Shown: positions 16,886-25,823 of the stretch, piece by piece | Numbering within the stretch: the stretch's first letter is position 1 | How the letters are laid out: each line of letters starts with the position of its first letter | Origin: Rufibacter radiotolerans | Lineage (GTDB): Bacteria > Bacteroidota > Bacteroidia > Cytophagales > Hymenobacteraceae | NCBI RefSeq assembly: GCF_001078055.1 | Contig: NZ_CP010777.1 | Coordinates: 1,758,408 to 1,822,407 of the forward strand | Length of the DNA: 64,000 nucleotides | Direction of reading: 5' to 3' | Position numbers and translations under genes: made by a program | Notes under the pieces: generated by a model | What the model saw: the letters and a program-made list of their open reading frames with translations, nothing else | Told to the model about the DNA's origin: nothing | Databases searched by the model: none

Positions 16886-19381
16886 CTAGAACGGATACCC
16901 AATCCCTAAGTTAAAGGTAGTAAGGGTATTGGTTCCGAAGATTCTATTGGTCCTGAATTTATTGAGGACGAACCGGTTGCCTTCTGGAAGGGCGGGATCA
17001 TAGACCTTGGTGGCAATGTCAAAGCGAAGGATGGCGAACGTAAAGTCAAAGCGGACCCCAAAGCCGGTGCCTACGGCAAGTTCTTTGTAAAAGCGGTTGA
17101 ACTCAAACTGCGCGCCGGGCTGGGTAATAAAGGTGGTTCCTTCGGTGATGGCGGTACGCTCTTTAAAAAGCCAGATGTTACCCGCGTCCAGGAACAGGGC
17201 CCCGTTCACGTTGGTATTCCCGAACCGGAACATCCGGAAGCGCATCTCTGAGTTTAGCTCAATAAGGATTTCGCCGGGCTGCTCAAACTGGCTGGACACC
17301 TCTTTGGTGATGGGGTCAATAAAGGCGCTGGACCCGGGGCCTAGGCGTCTGGGGAGCCAGGCCCGCACGCTGGAAGAACCGCCCGCAAAAAAGTACTTGT
17401 CATAGGGCAGGGCGCGGGAGCTTCCCAGCGGTTTGGCAACTCCGCCGTTGGCACGGTACACAAAAATCAAATTGTTGGCCAGGGGCTTGTATCTTCTATA
17501 GTCCAGGTTGATCTTCCCGAAGGTGTAGTTGCTCAGGCTGGGGAAGAGCTCTGCCACGTATTGGCCTATAAAGCCGCCGGTCTCCACAAAAATGCGCATG
17601 AGCTTGGCATCATTGGTCTGGTTGTAATTGGCGGTATTGAAGAGGCTGGTGAAATTAATGCTGGAGACAAAGGCGTTGTTAAAGCTTTGCCGCAAAGGGT
17701 TGCCTTGCTGCTCATACAGGGTTAACAGGTCATTGAATTCCTTGGAGATGCGGGGGGTACTGATGATATTGATATCCATGGGCGACAAACTGAACTGATG
17801 GATGTTCAGGCGCTGCCAGATGTAATCAAAGGAGAAATCAAGGTTGGTGCGAGTGTACTCGTTGCGGTCTACGTAGGCATAACCCGTACTGAATCTGGTA
17901 CGCGGATTGAACCTTACCAGCAGGTCGTTGGTCCGGAACGGCACCAGAATCTGCGGGAAGGTCACGCCCATGTCGGCGCCAATCTCGGTTCTTCGGCCTA
18001 CCGTAGCCACATTGCGTTGCAGCTGCCCTTCAATACCGGCCCGCACCCCAACGTCAAAAATCTCGGCCCCGCCGAAGATATTCCTGACCCTGAACCTGAT
18101 ACTGGCGTAAGGGCCCGGGACCTGCTCCGTGAAAGTACCGCCCACCTCAGTGGTTTCCTGGAAACGGGGAAGCAGGGCGGTATTGATTTGCGCGTTCAGC
18201 AAACCCTTGTGCGGGTCTCTGGCCAGGGAATCTTCTACTTTGGTAAAGCCGATGGTGGTGTATTTGAACACGTCCAGGTTACTGATGATGCGCTGGTTGT
18301 TGAGGGCGCGGGCAGCAGAATAGGTCTGACCCGACCGGATGATCACTTTCCTGAGGAGGATGCGCGGCTTAATCTGGTGTTCATAGGCCAGGAAGTTGAC
18401 TTTATTGAGGGTAACGGTATCCCTGTCACGCCCAAACCTGTTTATGCCCGCATCTGAGGTGAAGAAGACCTTATTGATGGTGTAGATCTTGTGATAAGTG
18501 GTGTCTGTAGGGTTAGAGACCAGGGTACTCAACCTAACGGTATACGCTTCGTAGCTGGTGTCTGCCTCAAACGTGACGTACTGCTGCCGGAAGTCATAGA
18601 AGCCGTTGTTCTTGAGAAGTTGCTCAATACGGGTCCGTTCCTGGCTCAAAAGGGCCTCATCATAGTTTTTCCCCTGGTGAATGTGGCTTTCGGCCTGAGA
18701 TTCTGTGAGCAGTCCCAGAATGGTAGTGTCTGGCACCTGGTAGACGTGGTTGGTTAAAATGTAGGGCTTGTCTTCCTGCACCACCAAGGTGGCAAAAACT
18801 TTTTTGTCTTTTACCTCGGTTTGGGAGGTCACCTGGCTTTTGAAAAAGCCTTTAGACGCCAGATAGATCTTGATTTGGTCTTCGGTCTCCACCAGTTTAA
18901 GCGAATCAAAGATGGCGGGCGGTTCGCCCACGGTGCGCATAAGCCAGTTGCCGTTCTCTTTTTTGTTCTGCAGCTTGCTCAGCTTTTTCTCCTTTTTCTC
19001 TATCAGATCATCCACCTTCACAGAGTCTCCGCCTGCCTTCTGTATCTTGCGGGCGTAGTCTTTGTTGGTTTTGTCAATGTTGCCCTGTATGCGCTCTGGG
19101 TTATAGAGGTTTTTACCTAAGTAGTAGAGGTTCAGGTACAACGGAAAGCCCAAAACCCGGCGGTTGGGTTTTTGTTGGTACAGCGGGGTAATGGCCGAGG
19201 CATTATTCTGTTTCACGCCCTCCAGCTTTATACGCCAGAGCAGCCGTTCATTGGGGGCCAGATGTCGGGTAGGGGAACAGCCTACCAGCAGGCTCAGCAT
19301 TGTGAATACCGCGCCGAATACGTAACATCGTAGCTTCAAACGTAGGAAAGGTATGATCTCAAAAGGTCTTTTGAAGTACAT
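16886..19381 (-). CDS. tamL: TamA/BamA-type outer membrane assembly lipoprotein (TamL-like)
   Basis: Omp85-superfamily outer-membrane protein expected to help insert beta-barrel proteins or move lipids. The 831 residues start with a signal sequence ending in a lipobox (TMLSLLVGC, cysteine about 35), the lipoprotein form of TamA typical of Bacteroidota. Periplasmic POTRA-like domains follow (about 55-400), with motifs such as KVFFTSDAGINRFGRDRDTV. The C-terminal barrel (about 420-831) includes FAGGSSSVRAWLPRRLGPG, the loop-6 region, and ends in LTTFNLGIGYPF with a terminal aromatic. ATG 19381 overlaps the divergent methyltransferase start by 29 bp, so the two promoters must lie inside each other's genes. 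A tamB partner is not in the window. Confidence 0.9.
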   Translation of the reverse strand: MYFKRPFEIIPFLRLKLRCYVFGAVFTMLSLLVGCSPTRHLAPNERLLWRIKLEGVKQNNASAITPLYQQKPNRRVLGFPLYLNLYYLGKNLYNPERIQGNIDKTNKDYARKIQKAGGDSVKVDDLIEKKEKKLSKLQNKKENGNWLMRTVGEPPAIFDSLKLVETEDQIKIYLASKGFFKSQVTSQTEVKDKKVFATLVVQEDKPYILTNHVYQVPDTTILGLLTESQAESHIHQGKNYDEALLSQERTRIEQLLKNNGFYDFRQQYVTFEADTSYEAYTVRLSTLVSNPTDTTYHKIYTINKVFFTSDAGINRFGRDRDTVTLNKVNFLAYEHQIKPRILLRKVIIRSGQTYSAARALNNQRIISNLDVFKYTTIGFTKVEDSLARDPHKGLLNAQINTALLPRFQETTEVGGTFTEQVPGPYASIRFRVRNIFGGAEIFDVGVRAGIEGQLQRNVATVGRRTEIGADMGVTFPQILVPFRTNDLLVRFNPRTRFSTGYAYVDRNEYTRTNLDFSFDYIWQRLNIHQFSLSPMDINIISTPRISKEFNDLLTLYEQQGNPLRQSFNNAFVSSINFTSLFNTANYNQTNDAKLMRIFVETGGFIGQYVAELFPSLSNYTFGKINLDYRRYKPLANNLIFVYRANGGVAKPLGSSRALPYDKYFFAGGSSSVRAWLPRRLGPGSSAFIDPITKEVSSQFEQPGEILIELNSEMRFRMFRFGNTNVNGALFLDAGNIWLFKERTAITEGTTFITQPGAQFEFNRFYKELAVGTGFGVRFDFTFAILRFDIATKVYDPALPEGNRFVLNKFRTNRIFGTNTLTTFNLGIGYPF

Positions 19382-20099
19382 TAGGTCACTGCAAATAAAG
19401 AAATATCGGGTGCTTCACCAAGCTTTCACGGTGGAAGGTGAAAAGAGTGTGGCAGAATTGCTGCAGGCAGACGTTGAACTGGAGACGCTCCTGGCCACCG
19501 ATAAATTTCTACAGAAGCATACCCATCTTGTCAAGAAAGGTTTTCAGGTGCAGACCGTCACCGAAAACGACTTGTCTAAAGCGGGTTCCATGGAAAGCAA
19601 TAACGCCGCCCTGGCCATTGCCAAAATGCGCCCGGTCCCAGATTTCAACTGGCAGGACAACCCCTTTGTGTTGGCCCTGGACGAAGTGCGCGACCCTGGC
19701 AATCTGGGCACCATCATCCGGATTGCCGATTGGTACGGCCTTTCCTCCATTGTGCTCTCCAAATCCAGCGCCGACTTCTACAACCAGAAAGTGATTGCCG
19801 CCACTATGGGCTCTTTTCTCAGGATTACGCCGCATTACGTTGATTTGGGCCCGTTTTTGGGAAAACGGCCTCAAAACGTACCGGTGTACGGAGCTGCCCT
19901 GGAAGGAGATAATATTCATAAACTTTCCCTTCAGCCCCAGGGCGTTTTAGTAATGGGCAGCGAGTCACATGGCATTGGGCCAGAGGTGATGCAACTGGTG
20001 ACCCAGCCCTTGCACATCCCGGGCCGCGGGAAAGCTGAGTCTTTGAACGTGGGCACCGCTACCGCTATTCTGCTGGATAACTTTTTCCGGAACGCTTAA
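19353..20099 (+). CDS. TrmH/SpoU-family RNA 2'-O-methyltransferase
   Basis: SAM-dependent ribose methyltransferase of the SPOUT (knotted) class acting on rRNA or tRNA. The 248 residues begin with a substrate-binding domain (KKYRVLHQAFTVEGEKSVAE). The catalytic domain shows FVLALDEVRDPGNLGTIIRI (motif 1), VLVMGSESHGIGPEV (motif 2) and HIPGRGKAESLNVGTATAIL (motif 3). A segment at about residues 164-176 (DLGPFLGKRPQNV) is encoded by a copy of the dispersed palindrome, lying between core beta strands where a surface loop is expected. The start at ATG 19353 fits family members. Confidence 0.93.
   Translation: MISKGLLKYIRSLQIKKYRVLHQAFTVEGEKSVAELLQADVELETLLATDKFLQKHTHLVKKGFQVQTVTENDLSKAGSMESNNAALAIAKMRPVPDFNWQDNPFVLALDEVRDPGNLGTIIRIADWYGLSSIVLSKSSADFYNQKVIAATMGSFLRITPHYVDLGPFLGKRPQNVPVYGAALEGDNIHKLSLQPQGVLVMGSESHGIGPEVMQLVTQPLHIPGRGKAESLNVGTATAILLDNFFRNA
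19846..19878. repeat. dispersed palindrome inside a coding sequence
   Basis: TGGGCCCGTTTTTGG, then GAAAACGGCCTCAAAAC, in frame within the TrmH-family gene and translated as GPFLGKRPQN. It keeps the family layout with a few mismatches. Its reading frame is open, so the enzyme is not disrupted. Confidence 0.75.
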
Positions 20100-20164
20100 A
20101 GAATCCTAGGATTTAAGACACCAGATGTAAGACGGAAAGCGCCGAAAGTAAAGATACAGAATAA

Positions 20165-20204
20165 GCTGTTTTACGCCTGTTTTTCATAAAACGGCCCTAA
20201 AACA
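20165..20204. repeat. dispersed palindrome (copy near 20.2 kb)
   Basis: GCTGTTTTACGCCTGTTTTT, then CATAAAACGGCCCTAAAACA. Arms partly mismatched. It lies between convergent genes, 20 bp from a separate terminator. Confidence 0.8.
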
Positions 20205-20225
20205 ATGAACAGCCTGAATAGAAGC

Positions 20226-20269
20226 ATCAACAAAAAAGGGAGCTGAAATTGCTCCCTTTTTTGTTGATG
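20226..20269. terminator. bidirectional intrinsic terminator
   Basis: CATCAACAAAAAAGGGAGC and its perfect complement around the loop TGAAATT give a long stem with internal A/T tracts, so either strand ends in a U-run after GGGAGC. It lies between the convergent methyltransferase (+) and outer-membrane protein (-) genes. Confidence 0.85.
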
Positions 20270-20294
20270 AAAATTTTACCTCTTTTATCTGTAC

Positions 20295-21434
20295 TTAGAA
20301 TTTCATTACTCGGAACCCAACCGCAATAGCATTGGCTTTGGGTCCTTGGTTTTCCTCAAACAGCTCATTCAGGTTATACTTCACAAACATCTCCAGGCTT
20401 CTGATGCCAATGAAACCGGTGAGGCCGTATTGTACATCTTCCAGGTTGAAGTCATCTTTCTCTTTGTCCTTCTTGGTGTCCCCGTCCAGAGAGTATTTTA
20501 TTTTGGTGTGACTACCTAATCTGTACCCGGCAAACCCACCTGCGCCAATCTTGAAGTTGGTTTTGCCTTTGTCATTTTTAAAGTGAAGCCCAAATTCAAG
20601 GGGAATGTTAAAGGTAGTGGTGGCCAGTTTGCTTTTGTCTAAGGAGAGCGGGTCTGCTTTTACAAACGCGGCGCGGTTTCCCTGGTTCACCAGCATTAGG
20701 TTGTCCTCAAACATGTAGTTGTGGAAGTCAAGGGTAAAGCCAGTGATCAGGCGTAGCGGGCTGGCTTCGCCGCCCAGGCGGTAGTGCCATTTGCTGTTCA
20801 GGCTCACGTATCTTGAACCCAGGGGCTTCAACTCCACATCCTGTATTTCTGAGCCCGCCGGCATGCTTTTGTTGGCCCAATTTGAGACGCCCAGGTCTAG
20901 CTGCATGTCATGCTCCACCCGTGGGTTACGTTTCTTCTTGTCGTCATCGTCGTCATCGGTTTTGGTGGTGTCAGACTGGCCCACGTTTACCTTCACAGAG
21001 GTCTTGTCTGCTTCATCGTCATTTTCTACGTCAATGCTGATGTCGCTCAGGATCCTGATCTTTTTGTTTCCTTCTTTGATCACTTCCTCTTTCCCGTTCT
21101 GGGTTACGGTGATTCTTACATCATTGGCATTGTCGGTGCGGCTGCGGTCAATGGTCACTACCATGGGCTTGTCTCCGGCTTGCTTGCCGGCCTGCTCAAT
21201 TTTGCTGGCATGCTTTTCCAGCACGGTGATCAGGGAGTCAATGCTTTGTGATTTTAGCTCTTTCAGCTGGGTAAGGTCCTTCACTACCACCAATACCTTG
21301 GCATTGTTTTTCATTTTTACAATAAGGGTATCCTGGGCAGGAGGGGCGGTGAAACCAGTGGTTTCGGCGCGGGAAGGCAAGGCGATTGCGGCAGCCATCA
21401 TGATGGCCGAAAGCAGGGCGTACATACGTTTCAT
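20295..21434 (-). CDS. predicted outer-membrane beta-barrel protein
   Basis: Exported protein of 379 residues with a signal peptide (MKRMYALLSAIMMAAAIALP then SRAE). Residues 30-150 are a charged periplasmic-looking segment with VKMKNNAKVLVVVKDL. An acidic linker DDDDDDKKKRN follows near 165. The C-terminal half has alternating beta-strand character (LDLGVSNWANKSM, GVRYVSLNSKWHY-like, FNLEDVQYGLTGFIGI) ending in GFRVMKF with a terminal aromatic, as in PorT-like barrels. I do not recognise a specific family. It is the last gene of a sigma factor operon (13 nt after the anti-sigma gene), so it is probably the output or envelope sensor of that system. Confidence 0.8.
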   Translation of the reverse strand: MKRMYALLSAIMMAAAIALPSRAETTGFTAPPAQDTLIVKMKNNAKVLVVVKDLTQLKELKSQSIDSLITVLEKHASKIEQAGKQAGDKPMVVTIDRSRTDNANDVRITVTQNGKEEVIKEGNKKIRILSDISIDVENDDEADKTSVKVNVGQSDTTKTDDDDDDKKKRNPRVEHDMQLDLGVSNWANKSMPAGSEIQDVELKPLGSRYVSLNSKWHYRLGGEASPLRLITGFTLDFHNYMFEDNLMLVNQGNRAAFVKADPLSLDKSKLATTTFNIPLEFGLHFKNDKGKTNFKIGAGGFAGYRLGSHTKIKYSLDGDTKKDKEKDDFNLEDVQYGLTGFIGIRSLEMFVKYNLNELFEENQGPKANAIAVGFRVMKF

Positions 21435-21447
21435 GAGATTAGGATTT

Positions 21448-22323
21448 TTACAGTTCTATAGTCTTTGAGATTCTTTTGTTCCCTATGCGGGTTTCTAAGG
21501 CAAAAGTGTGTTTTGGAATCCCTAATTCTTCGCGGCTTATTTTCTCGCCGTCTCTTAGGTGCTTCACTTGTTTAAAGATTGATTTTACCACGCGGCCAGC
21601 GGATCGCTTCTCTTCCTCGTCAGGAGTGTCAGCTATTGTAGTAGATGCCAGGGCGGTGGAAGTGGTTGCCTGGGAGTTGTCTAATTTTACAATTATTTCA
21701 AGCGATTCATCTTCAGGGGCCGGCGTAACGCCTTCGGTTCTTTTTACCGACGTGTTGCTGGCCATCATAGAAGATTCTGCTGCCTGGGTATTCTGCAAAG
21801 GCTGGGTCTTAGGAGCCTTTTTCTGAAGTTTTACCGGGCTTTTACTTTCTTCTTTGGCTTCCTGCGGGTAGGCATTCATCGTGGCAGAGGCCATTCTTTC
21901 GGGTTGGGTCACCGCAGGGTTTTGAGCCTCAGTTTCCTGTTGGATATTCTCTTCAACCTGAGCCGGCTTTTGGGTTAGGTCCTCCAGAGGGGTTATCACC
22001 TCTTTAGGCTTGGTGGTAGGAACCTGAACGGTGGCCACAGGTCCCGATGCCTGCCCCAGATCCAGGTTGTCACGGTTTACCCAAAGGCCCACACTCAGGA
22101 GCAGGGTTACTGCCGCGGCGGCCGCCGAATAATACCACATCATGACCGGCTTGCGTTCTTCTTTTTCCTGGGGTTGGGCCGGAACCATAAACGGATTAGG
22201 AGTGGCATCTGCCCCCGTCTGCTGCATGCGGGCCTGTAGTCTTTCCCAGGCTTCGGAGCTGGGGGCCACCGGGTTGTTTTTGAGTTTGTCCCGGAATAAT
22301 TTATCTAAGTCTTCTGCGCTCAT
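21448..22323 (-). CDS. putative membrane anti-sigma factor
   Basis: A 291-residue single-pass membrane protein. The cytoplasmic N-terminus (about 1-60) includes LFRDKLKNNPVAPSSEAWER, a motif usual for Bacteroidota ECF-associated inner-membrane proteins. The membrane helix is about 61-82 (MMWYYSAAAAAVTLLLSVGL). The periplasmic part is low-complexity and rich in Gln, Glu, Thr and Pro, with a compact tail LGIPKHTFALETRIGNKRI. Position 12 nt after an ECF sigma gene supports an anti-sigma role, but no zinc-binding anti-sigma motif is visible. Confidence 0.8.
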   Translation of the reverse strand: MSAEDLDKLFRDKLKNNPVAPSSEAWERLQARMQQTGADATPNPFMVPAQPQEKEERKPVMMWYYSAAAAAVTLLLSVGLWVNRDNLDLGQASGPVATVQVPTTKPKEVITPLEDLTQKPAQVEENIQQETEAQNPAVTQPERMASATMNAYPQEAKEESKSPVKLQKKAPKTQPLQNTQAAESSMMASNTSVKRTEGVTPAPEDESLEIIVKLDNSQATTSTALASTTIADTPDEEEKRSAGRVVKSIFKQVKHLRDGEKISREELGIPKHTFALETRIGNKRISKTIEL

Positions 22324-22335
22324 GTCTTTGTCTGG

Positions 22336-22875
22336 TTAGATGGCAATCATTACTCCCTGTTTGGCCAGCATGCGTTGCAGCATAGCCCGCGCTTTACTTA
22401 ACTGCGATTTTGAGGTGCCTTCGCTAATGTCCAGCAGGTCGGCAATTTCTTTGTGCGAGTAGCCTTCAATGGCGTACAAGTTGAACACTGCTCTGTAACC
22501 GGCCGGAAGTTCCTGGAGCAGGGCCATCATCTCCTCGGCGGTCATCTCGCTGTCAGCAGAGGCATCTTCAGAGGCCAGGTGAATGTGCTCTTTCTCAATG
22601 GCCAGATGCAGCGGTTCCTTTTTGCGGAGGTACTGCAGCGCCTCGTTTACCATAATCCGGCGGACCCAACCCTCAAAGCTGCCTTTCTGCTCAAAACGGC
22701 TCACGTGCTGGAACACCTTCATGAACCCGTTGATCAGGACTTCCTCGGCATCCATTTCGCTCTTGAGGTAGCGCAGGCAGACCCCCATCATGGGGCCCGC
22801 GAAGCGCTCATATAGGAGTCGCTGGGCTTTGGCATCGCCTTTCTGCAGTGCTGTTACCAGTTCAATCTCATCCAC
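22336..22875 (-). CDS. ECF-type RNA polymerase sigma factor
   Basis: A 179-residue sigma-70 family factor. Region 2 includes LLYERFAGPMMGVCLRYL and DAEEVLINGFMKVFQHVSRF, and FEGWVRRIMVNEALQYLRKK marks the region 2.4 end. Region 4 has LLQELPAGYRAVFNLYAIEG, then YSHKEIADLLDISEGTSKSQ and LSKARAML, the promoter -35-binding HTH. Translation starts at GTG (22873-22875). It heads the operon sigma, anti-sigma, outer-membrane protein with gaps of 12 and 13 nt. The promoter target is unknown. Confidence 0.95.
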   Translation of the reverse strand: MDEIELVTALQKGDAKAQRLLYERFAGPMMGVCLRYLKSEMDAEEVLINGFMKVFQHVSRFEQKGSFEGWVRRIMVNEALQYLRKKEPLHLAIEKEHIHLASEDASADSEMTAEEMMALLQELPAGYRAVFNLYAIEGYSHKEIADLLDISEGTSKSQLSKARAMLQRMLAKQGVMIAI

Positions 22876-23232
22876 GGGTTGTAAAAGTTTAAGCTATAAG
22901 TAATGCTGTTTGTAAGGATAGATGCGCAAACCCAGAATCGGGTTGCCCGAGGTCTGAAAAAAATTTAAGTAAAGATAGAAAGTTGTAGAAGTATTTACGG
23001 AAATACCTTACAGAAGAGCAAAGAATGCCCTTTTTGGAGTAGAGGAGAGACCGGATAATAGAAAAATTTGGTTTGATTTTTTATTGGAAGGGATAGGAGG
23101 GAGCAAACAACAAAAGGGCTGTCGAGCATTCGCTTGTTTTCAATTTGCAGAAACCAGCAGAAAAGCAGAAATAGCAGCGCAGAACCTGAGCACTTGGTTT
23201 GTTGTTACAACTGTATGAAATCTTTTAAACCT
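22876..23232. other. 357-bp spacer between divergent genes
   Basis: This is the control region between the sigma operon (-) and the rhodanese gene (+). I see a small hairpin (GCAAACCCAGAATCGGGTTGC without long stem continuation, about 22926-22946) but no TAnnTTTG match I trust and no repeat of the window's families. Confidence 0.5.
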
Positions 23233-23619
23233 ATGAAATACCTTATCCTTCTGCTGGCCCTTATTATAGCCAGCCCCTTGCTAGCCCAGGAAAAGCCAGC
23301 GAACACAATCACCGCGGCCACCTACAAAGCCTTGCCTAAAAAAGAAAAAGGCGTGCTGGTAGACGTACGCACCCCGGAAGAATACCAGGCCGGATACGTT
23401 AAAAAAGCCATGAACTCAGATTTGCGTGGCGGCCAGTTTGCCAGGGAATTCAGTACCTGGGACAAAAACAAAACCTATTATCTGTACTGCGCCTCTGGCA
23501 ACCGAAGCGGGCAAGCCCAAAAACTGATGCAGGAGGCGGGCTTTCCCCACGTTTATAACCTGGGCGCCTACAAAGACCTGAAGGCAGGTGGCTTGAAGAC
23601 CAAAGAACCCAAAAAGTAA
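23233..23619 (+). CDS. exported single-domain rhodanese
   Basis: Periplasmic sulfurtransferase-like protein of 128 residues from ATG 23233, which begins a clear signal peptide (MKYLILLLALIIASPLLAQ). An open frame reaches back to 23134 but that stretch is not signal-like, and another in-frame ATG lies at 23215. The rhodanese domain has GVLVDVRTPEEYQAGYVKKA and the active-site loop YCASGNRSGQ, with cysteine in the CxxGxRS pattern. It is divergent from the sigma operon and separate from the sulfur island, and has no GTGA-N6-TCAC site. Confidence 0.9.
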   Translation: MKYLILLLALIIASPLLAQEKPANTITAATYKALPKKEKGVLVDVRTPEEYQAGYVKKAMNSDLRGGQFAREFSTWDKNKTYYLYCASGNRSGQAQKLMQEAGFPHVYNLGAYKDLKAGGLKTKEPKK

Positions 23620-23638
23620 TTTCACAGATTAAAAAAAG

Positions 23639-23690
23639 AAGAGGTCGTTTTGGGGCTGTTTTTGATAAAACAGCCCCAAAACGACCTCTT
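23639..23690. repeat. dispersed palindrome (copy near 23.7 kb)
   Basis: AAGAGGTCGTTTTGGGGCTG, TTTTTGATAAAA, then the perfect mirror CAGCCCCAAAACGACCTCTT. About 20 bp per arm. The inner bases GGGGCTG differ from most copies but pair exactly. It lies between convergent genes. Confidence 0.9.
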
Positions 23691-23735
23691 TAAATTTATA
23701 GCCAACGGGGTAAAACCTTCTTTGGATATTTACCT

Positions 23736-24095
23736 TTAGTAATTCCCTATAGATAGCATGACCAGGGTGCAGGCATGCAATGTTTCAATATTGTTTTCCT
23801 GTGCTTTCTTTTCCAGCTCAAAGTTTTCGGTGCCGGGGTTAAAAATAATGCGTTTGGGGTGCAGCGAAATGATGTAGTCATACCAGCTCGGTTGGTTCTG
23901 GGGCCCTACATACAAGGTCACCGTGTCCACGCCCTCCAAGGCAGGTTTCTCGGTTTCAATGGGCAGTCCGGCCACTTCGCCGCGTTTAATGCCTACGGGC
24001 ACCACCTCATGGCCAGAACGCTTCAATTGGTGAACGGCTTTATAACTATATCTGCTTGGGTTATCTGACGCCCCTAATACAACGGTCTTTTTCAT
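23736..24095 (-). CDS. CoA-binding domain protein
   Basis: Small cytoplasmic Rossmann-fold protein (COG1832 type) of 119 residues. It has the nucleotide/CoA-binding start KKTVVLGASDNPSRYSYKA, VVPVGIKRGEVAGLPIET, VDTVTLYVGPQNQPSWYDYI and the cysteine-containing end LHACTLVML. I use ATG 24095 because the frame upstream (to 24263) only translates a palindrome copy and antisense of the next gene. The biological role of this family is not established. It lies 71 nt downstream of the FAD-dependent oxidoreductase gene. Confidence 0.9.
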   Translation of the reverse strand: MKKTVVLGASDNPSRYSYKAVHQLKRSGHEVVPVGIKRGEVAGLPIETEKPALEGVDTVTLYVGPQNQPSWYDYIISLHPKRIIFNPGTENFELEKKAQENNIETLHACTLVMLSIGNY

Positions 24096-24132
24096 CGTTT
24101 TGGCTTGGTTTTCTGAAAAGAGGCTGAAAACG
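24096..24132. repeat. dispersed palindrome (degenerate copy at a gene start)
   Basis: CGTTTTGGCTTGGTTTTCTG then AAAAGAGGCTGAAAACG. It abuts the start codon of the CoA-binding protein gene, so it forms that gene's 5' leader if cotranscribed from upstream. Confidence 0.7.
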
Positions 24133-24166
24133 CCTTTTGTCATTATACTCTTAAATGCGCCTGGGG

Positions 24167-25747
24167 TTAACGTTGCACCAGCACTGCTACCTGTTCTGCG
24201 CAGCGTTCCCCGTCCATGGCCGCAGACACAATTCCTCCGGCGTACCCGGCGCCTTCGGCACATGGGAAGAGGTTGGAGATCTGTGGGTGGCGTAGGGTTT
24301 CTTTGTCTCTGGGAATGCGCACCGGCGAAGAAGTCCGGCTTTCCACGCCCACTATCTGGGCCTCATTGGTAAGGTACCCGCGCATTTTGTAACCAAATTC
24401 CTGGAAACCGCCTCGCAACCGTTCGCCAATCATGGGGGGCAGCACCTCGCGCATGTCCACGCTGGCCAGACCCGGTTGATACGAGGTCTCCAATAAGGAA
24501 GAGGATGTTACGCCTTTCACGAAGTCATGCAGCCGTTGGGCGGGGGCCACCTGGGTACCGCCGGCGGCCGAGCAGGCTTTCTGCTCTAGGGCCTGCTGCA
24601 TTCTAAGTCCCGCCAGGGCACCATGCTGTTTCAGGTCCATGTCCTCCAGGTTAATAGCCACCACAATGCCTGAGTTGGCAAAGCGGGAATCTCGCCGGCT
24701 GGGCGACATGCCGTTCACCACCACTTCGCCGGGGGCCGTAGCCGCAGGCACGATAAAGCCGCCCGGGCACATACAGAACGAGAAGACGCCGCGTTCCTGC
24801 CCTTTATAGGCTACCTGCTGCACCAGCGCATACGAGGCGGCCGGTAGATGGAGGCCGCGGTCGCCGTTGGGCACGTGGTACTGAATGCCGTCAATCAGGC
24901 TCTGCTGGTGCTCTACCCTCACTCCCATGGCAAAAGGCTTGGCCTCAATGAAGATGTTCTTGGCGTGCAGCAGCTCGTAAATATCGCGGGCGGAGTGGCC
25001 AGTGGCTAGAATAAGAGCTTCACCGGAGAAAGTTTCGCCCGCGGCCGTGGTCACGCCCCGCACTTCCTGCTTTTCAATTATGAAATCGGTAACGCGGGTA
25101 TTGAAATGGATCTCGCCACCGGCATCCAAGATGGTTTCCCTTATTTTGGCAATGAGCACCGGCAGTTTATTGGTGCCAATGTGGGGGTGGGCGTCAAACA
25201 AAATATCTGGGGTGGCACCGTGCTGCACCATTAACTGCAGAATGCGCTGTACATCGCCGCGTTTCTTGGAACGGGTGTAAAGCTTGCCGTCTGAGTAGGT
25301 ACCAGCCCCACCTTCCCCAAAACAGTAGTTTGAGTCTGGGTGCACCACATGGTCTTTGTTGATGGCCGCCAGGTCTCGCCGGCGGGCACGTACGTCTTTT
25401 CCGCGCTCCAGCACCACGGGTTTCAGGCCGAGTTCAAGACAGCGCAGGGCCGCAAACAACCCGGCCGGACCGGCGCCCACAATAAGCACCCGTTTTGCGT
25501 CTGCACTCACGGTTGGGTAATGGAAAGAAGGAAAGAGATGGGAGAGGTCGGGCGCCTGAGCATACACATTAGCGCGGATTTTCACTTTTACCTCGCGGCC
25601 GCGGGCGTCAATGGAGCGCTTTATTTTATGGATGAAGACGTTGTCTATGGCGTTCTGTAAGCCAGCCTGTTGCAATAGCTCACGTTCCAGAAGGGTAGGG
25701 TCATACGCCACCTCAGGGGCCAGGACCAGGTCAAGTTCTTTTTTCAT
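24167..25747 (-). CDS. FAD-dependent oxidoreductase (COG2509-type)
   Basis: A 526-residue flavoprotein of the uncharacterised FAD-dependent dehydrogenase group. An N-terminal alpha/beta domain (about 1-85) precedes the dinucleotide fold VLIVGAGPAGLFAALRCLEL (about 89-108) with the ERG acid pair, the segment FGEGGAGTYSDGKLYTRSKK, an NAD/FAD motif ALILATGHSARDIYELL, and a C-terminal GEGAGYAGGIVSAAMDG-like FAD loop (CAEGAGYAGGI). No substrate is known for the group. ATG 25747 is 77 nt from a TAnnTTTG element. The gene may be cotranscribed with the CoA-binding protein. Confidence 0.9.
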   Translation of the reverse strand: MKKELDLVLAPEVAYDPTLLERELLQQAGLQNAIDNVFIHKIKRSIDARGREVKVKIRANVYAQAPDLSHLFPSFHYPTVSADAKRVLIVGAGPAGLFAALRCLELGLKPVVLERGKDVRARRRDLAAINKDHVVHPDSNYCFGEGGAGTYSDGKLYTRSKKRGDVQRILQLMVQHGATPDILFDAHPHIGTNKLPVLIAKIRETILDAGGEIHFNTRVTDFIIEKQEVRGVTTAAGETFSGEALILATGHSARDIYELLHAKNIFIEAKPFAMGVRVEHQQSLIDGIQYHVPNGDRGLHLPAASYALVQQVAYKGQERGVFSFCMCPGGFIVPAATAPGEVVVNGMSPSRRDSRFANSGIVVAINLEDMDLKQHGALAGLRMQQALEQKACSAAGGTQVAPAQRLHDFVKGVTSSSLLETSYQPGLASVDMREVLPPMIGERLRGGFQEFGYKMRGYLTNEAQIVGVESRTSSPVRIPRDKETLRHPQISNLFPCAEGAGYAGGIVSAAMDGERCAEQVAVLVQR

Positions 25748-25823
25748 AAAAGGCAGTAAGGTAGTTAACCTTAAAAGTTGTTTTAAAAAGCGCCAAGGGC
25801 TTAAAGCCTTGACCTTGGCAATG

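Noticed and set aside
24096..24263. N-terminal extension of the CoA-binding protein
   Set aside because: The extension translates the palindrome copy and antisense of the next gene. The family starts at the ATG at 24095.
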